A stretch of 64,000 nt of DNA from Nemertoderma westbladi (taxonomy: Eukaryota > Xenacoelomorpha > Nemertodermatida > Nemertodermatidae): assembly GCA_032718475.1 (NCBI GenBank), contig JAUCBJ010007687.1:1-64000 (forward strand), given 5' to 3'. The first letter of the stretch is position 1. Each line of letters begins with the position of its first letter. A program made the translations under genes and the position numbers. Below are positions 55,136 to 64,000 of the stretch, one piece after another. The notes beneath the pieces were generated by a model. That model was not told where the DNA came from and made no database searches. It was given only the letters and a program-made list of their open reading frames with translations.

Positions 55136-58125
55136 ATGGCTGACACAAAGCAAACACTGTCAGATAGTCTTCTAGAAAGAACAGTCTATGACTCAGATAA
55201 GAGTATAGAACATCTGAGACCGAAGTCCAAGTCCCCTCCTACTGTAAGAAAGGTCATCCCTACAGTAGTAGTAACAGACCCTAGGCTAGTAAAGCACCAT
55301 AGGTCTATCTAGGCACTAGGGCTCAAGTTAAGCGGGACCAAGAGGCAGCTGTTAAGCAGCAGCAGCACCCGAACCGAGAACTTATTTCTCAACGGCATGA
55401 TAACTCTAGCAGTTCAGACACTGTAGAGTTGACGCCCGAGATCGGAGCAAGGATGGCAGAAGCGGTTTATCTATATCCACTTCTAATTCTTCCTGGGGCC
55501 GTACTCACTAGAGTATTGATCGCTGTGGAAGAACATCAAATCGATTGGGCGAGAAGTAAGCGATCGACCAGGGACAGTTATGCGGGATACACGATGGAGG
55601 AACTGAGGTCTATTGTCGAGACGCAATGGAACTTCCCTGGACCCAGCCTCCCGTTTAACTTATCAGAAGCTGCCTGGGAGGACTTATACAGGATGGGCAT
55701 AGTAAGAGAAACCTGCGATCCAGCTGTATGGAAGAGGTCGGCAGCAGGATATGTCCAGGGATTCTTCAGCTCTTTGGAGCGATTAGAAGAACACCTATTC
55801 CAACAACGCCAAGGACCTCAAGAGCAGGGAGAGCTGCTTTATCAAGTGCGAGAACGAATCTGACGGATCAGACTAATCCTTTCAGCCTTTGAGGAAGCCT
55901 CGAAGAGAAGCCAAGACACATCGTTGCATGTTGCTGTAAAGACTTGGTTCCAACGCGTGAGTCTTAAGGTCCAAGGAACGACACAATGGAAAGCTCAGCT
56001 AACCGAGCGCATGACCCACGGAGAATCAACAGATGCCACCTTTTCTCAAGTGGAAGGCGAAGCGACAACAGAAAAACCTCAGAAGAAGGATGCTATTGAC
56101 ATCTATCTATCGGACTATCAAAGATTTATAGGTGACAAAGAGTTAAGGAGACGGCTAGCTGGACTTCACCCTAATTGTGAGGGAGCCAAGTTTGTGTTGG
56201 ACTCGTTAGATGCAGAAATATTAGCTGCAGAACAGGCTAAATTGGATGAAAGCATTTTCCTCGCAATGGACCAAGAAGAACAACTAAAGAAAAAACAGAT
56301 TGAAGACCGAAAGTTGGCAGCAGCGGCTGAATCTGAAAGAAAGGAAGCAGCGGCAGCAGCAGAATCTGAAAGAAAGGAAGCAGCAGCAGCAGCAGTGGCA
56401 GAAGCAGAGTGACGCGCATCTGAAGAGACAACCCAACTAGAGTTGGAAAATCTTCAAGTGAAGCAAGATAACTTAAATAAACAGAGAACAGCTACTCATA
56501 TGCAGTTGCTGAGTCGATCTACTCCCAGAAGACAGGGATTTACCTCCTCTAATGAAGGCGATACAACAGATCCTGAAGGTAGAGGAAATAAATCTCGTTC
56601 CAGCGGACGTAGAAGAGCACCACACCGGCAGAAATTGCCTGATTTGCCTCTGGCTGTGAGAAGACAACTAGCTAGTGTAGATTTAAGTAATCCTGAGCCT
56701 ACAGACCAAATTATTAGAGTAGAAAGACTCCCTACTATAGTAGACGAGCCCGAAATAATTAGGCCTGTCATTGAAGTCACTCCAGTGCTAGAGACCCCTG
56801 TACTTACAGAACCTAACTCTAAATTCCCTTTGCACAGTACTAAACTACCTGTGCCCAGTAGACTAGCCCCTGAATCACTCCCGGTCCTGGACGCCGAGCA
56901 AGACATAAATGACTTGTCTCCCGTCATCCCCACGCGTCACCCGGCTACCACGTTGGCGGCTCCCGCGGCAGCGGTTGAGTGGGTGGACGAGGGACGACGG
57001 GGGATGAATCGCCTGCTCGGGCAGCTAGAAGAACATAAACAACGTTCTTCCCAGCAGGTCCGAGAGTTGGAAGGGACTGTTCAGCAGTTAAAGGGAACAA
57101 TGAGAGAGAGTAGGTTAGAGTTGCAAGAAGTGCAACAAAGTATCGCTTTAGAGCACGATAAATTAGTAAATATACAAATGGGTATACCACCACCCCCTGT
57201 AACAATGTGTCAACCCGTTAGGTCTGAAGTATTTCATGCGCAAGGTGTGGAGCCTACACGCATCTATACTGCGAGTGAAGTAGAAACTCCTATAGTAAAC
57301 CCTATTAAGGGTAATTATAAACCTGTTGATAATGATATCCCATACAGATCTGATCATAATCCGAGAAATTTATATACCGATAACTCGATATTAAATAATA
57401 CGATGGCTCAAGAAAGTTTTACACGTCAAATGGCTAGAACTGAAGCCCGTCAAGCGGTAAAGGTGGGAGAGGTCGTCAAGTTTAATGGAGATGAGATGAA
57501 ATGGTTACCTTTTAATGAATATTATAAAGATAACATACAGAACTCTGTACTATCCAACGGAGAGAAACTTAGATTCCTCATCGAGTGCCTGGAAGGACCT
57601 CCCAAGTTAATGGCGTTAAAGTTTATTGGATATCCAGATGGATTAAGACAAGTTTGGGATACACTAAACATCAGGTATGGTAATAGGACTAACATAGCTA
57701 GGTATTTATATGCGAAATTAGTAGCGCCCCGAAAGTTTCTTAGCAGAGGGATTATAGAGTTTTCCGATGAGATTCAGGAGATCTGCAGACAGTTAGATTG
57801 GTTAGGTAAGTCTCAGGAATATTAGAGTTCTACGGTTGTTGGAGCTGTAGCATCTACTTTGCCAAAGGGTGGAGTAGGTACTCGTTGGGACAAAAAGGTT
57901 CTCTATATGATGGACCAGCAACAAAGAGACCCTACCATGGCTGATCTCATGTCATTCTTAAACGGAGAGGTAAGATTACAGCTCCTAAAGCAGTCCAGAG
58001 AGAAGACACCGGAAAGTAAGGTGAGTGAAAAACCCATTTCCAGGAGAAAGGTAACACCAGTGTGTTATACGGACGATGGCGAAAGCCAAACCTCATACGA
58101 GGAAAACAGCGGTATCAACTGGTAA
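55136..58125 (+). pseudogene. gag: BEL3 gag and start of pol, with several stops and a large deletion
   Basis: Opens with the same ATG as BEL2 but meets a one-base loss near 55309 that brings a TAG into frame. Later pieces end at TGA 55861-55863, TGA 56410-56412, TAG 57823-57825 and TAA 58123-58125; at the first three, BEL2 has a sense codon. It retains a segment (about 55515-55805) that BEL2 has lost, a Glu/Ala coiled coil (56290-56410) and the DUF1759-like domain (about 57470-57720). After about 58115 some 1.6 kb of BEL2-type sequence is missing: zinc knuckles, protease and the start of reverse transcriptase. The junction (58117-58150) is filled with repeated AACTGGTA/CAGCTGGTA words. Confidence 0.88.
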
Positions 58126-58264
58126 CAGCTGGTACAGCTGGTAACAACAGATTGGTCTTCCATTCCGACGGCAAGAACCCAACTTTATAAATAACTGACC
58201 TTTCGCGGAAAAGAGAATCGCGGAACTACATCGGCGTCTTACGGCCAACGTTCCAGCCAGGGAA

Positions 58265-61200
58265 ATGTATAAAACCCAGCTGAAAAAATTTATTGATAAA
58301 GGATACGCGGAGCGAGTTCCGGAAGAAACACCTATAACGGAAAGAACGTATTATCTAACACATCATTACGTTCCCAAGCCCGGTAAACCCAACGAAGTCC
58401 GGGTAGTGTTTGACGGCTCCGCCCTTTACATGGGTCAATCCCTAAACTCAGAACTGTTGCCGGGACCCAACTTACTCCAATCCTTGTTACTATTAAGATT
58501 ATTAATACTATTAAGATTGCGGCAATATTCTATCGCATTCGCTTCGGACATAGAAGGCATGTTCTTACAAGTCAAGGCGCTGGATAGGGATCGAGACAGC
58601 CTACGATTTCTGTGGTGGCCTGAAGGAGACCTCAACCGAAAACCGGTGGAGTACTGGATGACCATCCAGGCTTTCGGGATCATCTCGAGCCCCTCGAACG
58701 CTTGTTCAGTAGTGCGTACCACTGCCGATGACAACCAAGATGCCTTCTCTAAAGCAGTTATCGACAACATCAACCGGGATATATACATGGAAGACAATTT
58801 AAAGTCCCTCCCATCGGTGGAAGAAGCCATTGATGTTGCCAAGGGAATGGTAGAGCGCTTGCAACGCGGTGGATTTCGACTAACCAAATTCACTAGTAAC
58901 TCCCGTGAGTTTCTGGAATCGATCCCGGTAGAAGACCGAGGCGTTAAAGATCTAGACCTTATCAAGGACGATCTTCCGGAAACCAAAACACTTGGCTTAA
59001 AATGGGACATGGAGAGAGATATCTTGTTTTTCCAGTTAAAACAGTGAGATAATCCAGTTAGAACTAAATGGATTTGTCTAAGTATCCTGAGCACTTATTT
59101 CGATCCATTGGGATTTATTAGCCCAGTTATATTGGTTGCTCGGAGCTTAGTGCAACAAATGTGGCTCGAAAACCACTCGTGGGATGATCCACTTAAGGGA
59201 GAACTACTAAAGAAGTGGATGAAATGGGAAGATTCTCTATCATCCATCGAGAACTTTACGATTTCCCATTCATATTTTGGTCATGTTCTCCCCACGTATT
59301 CCTATCAACTCCATGTGTTTGGAGACGCCAACGATATGGGAATAGGTATAGTAGCCTACCTGAGAGTTGAAACTCCGGATGGAATTAAAGTTGCCTCGGT
59401 TACCTCTAAGGCCTTGATAAATAACAAACTACGAGTTCCTAGAGCGGAGTTAAAGGCGGCTCTATACGCTACAGCCATCAACCGGAATGTAACAGAACAG
59501 ATCGACTATCCACTGGAGAAAACTGTCTATTGGACTGATGCTTTACTCGTTTTGGAGTATATAACCAATGAAGTCTGTCAGTTCAGCGTCTTCGTTACCA
59601 ACAGAGTAGCCATTATACTTAGTCGCTCTAATGTAGATCAATTGAGACATTGCCCTGGGACGATTAATCCAGCCGACATCGCCTCCAGAGGAGCAACTCC
59701 TCAAGAACTGATAGATACTCCAGACTGGTTAGGTGGACCCGACTTCCTGAGTAAAGAAGAGGATGAATGGCCTCCTCATCTCACCACGGCTGAGATTAGA
59801 CAAGCCAAGGGAGCGGAGAAAGTCAAACCTAAAACCCGGATGAGTAAATCAAAGTTATTTAAACCTGTGATAGATCTGTCTGTACTACACATCTCCAGGG
59901 ACGACACTGTGGATCTAAACTCCCCTACCACAAATAAATCTGTTGTAGAAATCAGAGAAAGAGACTGGAAATCTGGAACACCAGACGTCTCGCAAGGACT
60001 CTCACCTCTCCTGCAGAGAGCAATAAATCATTATAGCTCCTGGAATTGGCTTTGTAAGGCCGTCGTGTATCTGAAAAGATGTTTCCATCATCACTATTCC
60101 AGGACGAAGATCGCTAGTGATACCGCTCCAAAAATATCCGAAAAGGTCCATGCTATCAAAGATCTGCCCACTTACAAAGTGTCGGATAGGTTTCTGACGG
60201 AGAAGATCAGTTACCAAGAGCATGAGGAAACCAATAAGCAGATACTGAGACTCCTGCAATGCTATGAAGATTCCGATAAGTATTTCCTGTTGTTGAGAAA
60301 TCCACAGATGCACTTAAGGGATCGTTTCTCTAGCACAATGATAGATGGGTTAATACGTGTCGGAGGGAGATTAACTAATGCTCCATTATCCTTTGACACT
60401 AAGTTTCCCATACTCATTAGAAATCTTGAAATACAAATCAAGATGATTGTAGATGTTCACAGTAGGCTTTACCATGCTGGTAGAGAACGAGTTCTTAGCG
60501 AAATTCGAACTCACTATTATTTCCATAAACCCCGTAGAGCTCTGAACCAAGTTCTTAGGAACTGTATACCCTGTAGGAAAGCATTCAGTAGGCCTTTAAC
60601 ACAGCAAGAGGCAGAATTACCTAGGGAACGAGTAAGCTTCTATGAACCACCCTTTACTAATACCGGTGTGGATTTATTTGGCCCTATTGAAGTATATCGT
60701 GCTAGGACTATAGTCAAGCGATGGTGTGTAATCTTTGTCTATATGACTTGTAGAGCGATCCATCTAGATATGGTGAACGATCTATCTACCAACAGCTTCA
60801 TACTGAGTTTATGCCGACAGATCGCTCGTTTCGGAACTAGCAACACGATGAGATCCGACAAGGGAACGAACTTCATTGGTGCCAACAATGAAATCAAGGC
60901 TTACGTCAAAGATTGGAACCAAAGACAGGTGGACGATCAGCTAAGGGTAACAGCGTCTAGCTGGACCTTCAACGCCACCGACGCCCCTTGGTGGGGAGGA
61001 AGTTGGGAGAGATTAATCAGGAGCGTGAAGACCGCATTTCACTTTATAGTGCCGTGCCGCGCGTATCTCACCGACGAACTTTTGCGGACGTTAATGGAGG
61101 AAATCGCCGCCTATCTCAACAAGAGACCGCTTATGCCAGTCTCATCGAGTCCCGATTCCCTGGAAGCGCTAACACCCGCGCACTTCCTACTGAAGAAACC

Positions 61201-61669
61201 TGTAGCCATGCTCCCACGATCGGAAATCACGGACAGAGACGAATACTGCCGGCAAACTTGGCAACTTATGCAGTTGTTATCCCGTCGTTTCGCTGACCAT
61301 TTCGAAAAACATTATCTGCCGACACAACAACTTCGAACCAAGTGGTTTGCGCAGCAAGAAAACGTCATCGCCGGAGACATGGTCCTTATTGTGGATTCAT
61401 ATCTTCCACGTAAGCGGTGGCAGACAGGTCGTATCATCGAGACTCATATCTCGGATGATGGTTTGGTGCGATCGGTAGAACTCGTCGTCATGCGACGTAA
61501 CTTTAAGAAACCGGGAATTGTCTTCGAGACGCAGCAACTCAACCGCCCAGTTGGTCGTTTATGTTTACTGGAAAGAGACAGAGAACTCTCCGGAAACTAT
61601 GGAAGGCAAGATACTCTTCCCACGACCACCTCCCTAATCCAACAAACATCTAGGGACTCCCCAACGTAA
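58265..61669 (+). pseudogene. pol: BEL3 reverse transcriptase, RNase H and integrase with one stop and a mutated active site
   Basis: One frame from 58265 to 61669, broken only by TGA at 59045-59047 where BEL2 has a sense Arg codon. The reverse transcriptase box reads YMED (58784-58795) instead of YMDD, changing one of the two catalytic aspartates to glutamate. A short Leu-rich insertion (58482-58518) sits before the RQYSIAFASD segment. RNase H reads GDAND instead of GDASD. Integrase is full length with VDLFGP, SDKGTNF and WWGGSWE blocks and ends with the same C terminus as BEL2. Without protease and with these changes it cannot be autonomous. Confidence 0.92.
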
Positions 61670-63003
61670 CAGCGTCTGGAGTGGGTGTGTGACTACATTA
61701 TTTTATATTTTTTTATTATTTTTATATTTATGTATGCATTATTATGTAATTTCATTATTATAATCGTTTTCTTTAATTTTATTTAGTGGATTATTATTTT
61801 AGCGATTATTAAGTAGATTAGTGCAATATATATTCGTGTTTATTACTTAATTACTTAGCATTATACATTTCGTTTAACGGCGAGAAACAATTCATTTTCT
61901 CTTTCCTTACTGTCCGTATCATATTACAAATACGTGACTACAGTAAGATGAAATGTCCGTACTTATTAAAAAGTACAATACCGCCCCTACTATAATCAAG
62001 TATTATTGGTAAGTAGAGTATTGAGTATTAGGAATGCAAAGTTCAGATCCTCTTGTCTCGGCTAAACCAAGCTCTGGGTAGACCTTGGAAACGACTTGTC
62101 TCTTCTCACTGACATTGCTTCTTGCAATATTGCTCTCATACCGTATATTAAATAATACATATAGTAGAATGATGTCCATTTAACAGTAGCGTTAAAATGC
62201 AAAATAAATCTGTTAAACCCTTTGACCATCTGAAATTCTAGTCGATTAAGATATTGCGGCACCCACCGATATACTTGAAAGACAAAATTCTAGAATCAGT
62301 GGTTAATGTCCCCAGACATGTTCTGGAATAAATCGGTGCCCATCTTAAATATTAAACATTTAATAAATATTTATAAAATCTATTAAAACAAACGTTATAA
62401 TAGAGTAAATGCTGACAAATAAACTCTAAAGAGTTTGTAAACCAAAAATCTGTTAAAATTTAGATCCTTTAAATTTCTAGTCAATTAAGATATCGTAGCC
62501 CTTACCGATACTCTTAAAAAGACAAATTTCCTAGAATTAAGGATCCTAGTCCCCAGACATGCTCTGGAATAAAATTGTGTCTATTTTAATGTCAAATAAT
62601 AAAATTTACGGGAATAAATTTTAAATTCATATCCTCTCATAAATTTGATAAATTGTCATTTTTACAATTTATAACATTCCGAAAATTCCATTAATTAATA
62701 GATCATGGGAGCGGAGATTCACCCTATTAAGTATATTAGTGTGCAAGAATCTCCAATGTATAGTCAATAGCCGATAAAATTCATAAAATCATGTATAAAG
62801 GGGAATATTGACAATTAAAGAATTACTATTAAACAGCATCCCAGATCTGTATGCATGGGAATTACCCTAATTCTACTGCTAGCTTTCCATAATGTCACCA
62901 TAGCAACAACCACGCTAGAATTAGAAGCGAGTTAAAAGAACAATAGAAAGCTTGCCCCATTGAATAGCATACGGAATAAATAGCACCCTGCTAGTATCCA
63001 GTA
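61670..63003 (+). other. BEL3 region after integrase
   Basis: Matches BEL2 37711-39028 in reverse, including the two TATTCCAGAACATGTCTGGG-type boxes (here on the minus strand near 62320 and 62566). It ends at CTGCTAGTATCCA (about 63003), after which BEL2 homology stops abruptly. Confidence 0.7.
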
Positions 63004-64000
63004 AGCAACCGAGGGTGGACTCTCTATAGCCTCTGTCTAGCTCTATATAATAACTAATAATAACGAACCCCATCCTCTTATAATATATAACTCTGTAGTA
63101 GTCAGTAGCAGTAGTAATAATAGTAGTAGTAGTAGTAGTATAAGTAGTAAGTAATAGTAAAGGAGATCGGTTTAAACCAAAGTGATAAAGTAACATTATT
63201 ATATAACATAATCATATAGACAAAGTAGAATAAGATACAGATTCATAATTATTTTATCAAACTCATGTACTACTTACTTCAATGTGCCAATTGTAACAAT
63301 AATTAAACATATTATTCCGATTAATCTGCGTTTGGCCCTATAAGATATTATACTGAAGTGTTTTATATCAATATATCCATGCGAGTAAACAAGAAGTGAA
63401 GTAAATGTTTATTATTATAGTTTTAGAAATTGAATGATATACCCAAGATAGTGAAATAGATAATATACAAGAAATTGCCATTTGATCAGATATATCAAAA
63501 CGGCGTCTTTAGTATAATACCGTAATAGTATCAATTAACTCTGTTATACAATGTAAATAAAAAAAATAAATACTAAATCTATTTATAAATATATTATGAG
63601 CCCTACATTGTATATTGCTCCTACAAGTAGACAATGTAGTATGTTAAAACTTGATATAATTTGGTATAATGTATAACATATTACAAATAAGACTGAGGCA
63701 GCTAAACTATATTGCAAAGAAATCAAATATCCTAAAGTAATATACTAGACCCTCCCTCCACCCTATAAATAGTGTTCACCACCTACCCCACCCACCGCCC
63801 TTATTACTTCATAATAATGAAAGAAAGTACTGGCGCTCCGGTCACTCCGTTCCCTCCGCTGGGGGGGTTAAGTTGTAGATTTTGACACTATGCAAAATCC
63901 GAGCACAGAGTTAGAAGCGCATTGGATAGGCGAACATTTCTTGCAGTGAAAGTATTTCCATACCTATTATAGTTTTCGAGATAGTCAGACATGAGTAGCT
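63004..64000. other. AT-rich flank with GTA microsatellite
   Basis: No gene recognised. A GTA/GTAATA microsatellite lies at about 63092-63160. A G7 run occurs at about 63862-63868. No BEL2-type polypurine tract or LTR start is visible. Confidence 0.5.

Larger units (their letters stand above)
52152..63003 (+). mobile_element. BEL3: BEL/Pao retrotransposon, decayed relative of BEL2
   Basis: The 5' end is exact: TGTAAAAGCTTTTGCGG at 52152 matches the first bases of the BEL2 LTR and breaks a 38-bp minisatellite unit. Then leader, gag and pol follow as in BEL2, in the opposite orientation. Similarity to BEL2 ends at about 63003, before the place where the 3' ORF and 3' LTR should be, so the 3' end is lost or replaced. 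None of the stops I identified is shared with BEL2, which favours independent insertions over a duplicated arm. Confidence 0.85.

Noticed and set aside
37711-63003. Recent palindromic duplication of one arm
   Set aside because: The two elements carry different stops, deletions and LTR unit numbers, and each has its own 5' LTR start, so two insertions explain the data better.
62921-63196. 91-codon minus-strand frame with Thr run
   Set aside because: The Thr run is the GTA microsatellite and the frame crosses the end of BEL3 homology.

Overview
The window is animal (metazoan) nuclear DNA, non-coding and repeat-dominated. The evidence is an animal-type pterin-4a-carbinolamine dehydratase ORF, an intron-bounded Cys-rich exon, three BEL/Pao LTR retrotransposons (a metazoan-restricted superfamily), LINE fragments, tRNA-derived SINE-like sequences and long minisatellites. 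I cannot name the species from sequence alone. A marine invertebrate is plausible, but that is inference.

Layout: 561-962 is the one recognisable host enzyme gene (PCBD-like, single exon). 1257-10087 is a 37-bp minisatellite of about 239 units. It is interrupted by a 17.5-kb BEL/Pao element, BEL1 (10088-27594, + strand), and resumes at 27595-30409 (about 76 units); 5-bp GTGGT flanks fit a target-site duplication. BEL1 LTRs are 1927 bp each once two later insertions are subtracted (253 bp net of LINE in the 5' LTR, 962 bp of an unknown element in the 3' LTR), and I saw one mismatch between them. BEL1 has a long gag-pol ORF (2730 aa) with an upstream out-of-frame gag start, plus an extra 3' ORF with three CCHC zinc knuckles.

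30422-35923 carries a SINE-like sequence, the last exon of a minus-strand gene for a Cys-rich repeat protein with a possible releasable cationic C-terminal peptide (31498-32666), a 225-bp hairpin element and pieces of one LINE family. 35924-49934 is BEL2 (minus strand), with 194-bp LTRs that look identical although gag, pol and the 3' ORF are all broken. 49935-52151 holds a LINE tail, a foldback sequence, a C24 tract and a 38-bp minisatellite. 52152 to about 63003 is BEL3 (plus strand), a decayed relative of BEL2 lying head to head with it, so the two form an imperfect inverted repeat with arms over 10 kb. The last kilobase is AT-rich flank with a GTA-type microsatellite.

Within each BEL element gag, protease, reverse transcriptase, RNase H and integrase are laid out in the usual BEL order. 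What departs from a standard BEL is the extra ORF between integrase and 3' LTR (both families), the GGAGCGG polypurine tract shared by both families, and in BEL1 a short GGAAGACT-GAGCC motif repeated six times in different reading frames and in non-coding DNA.
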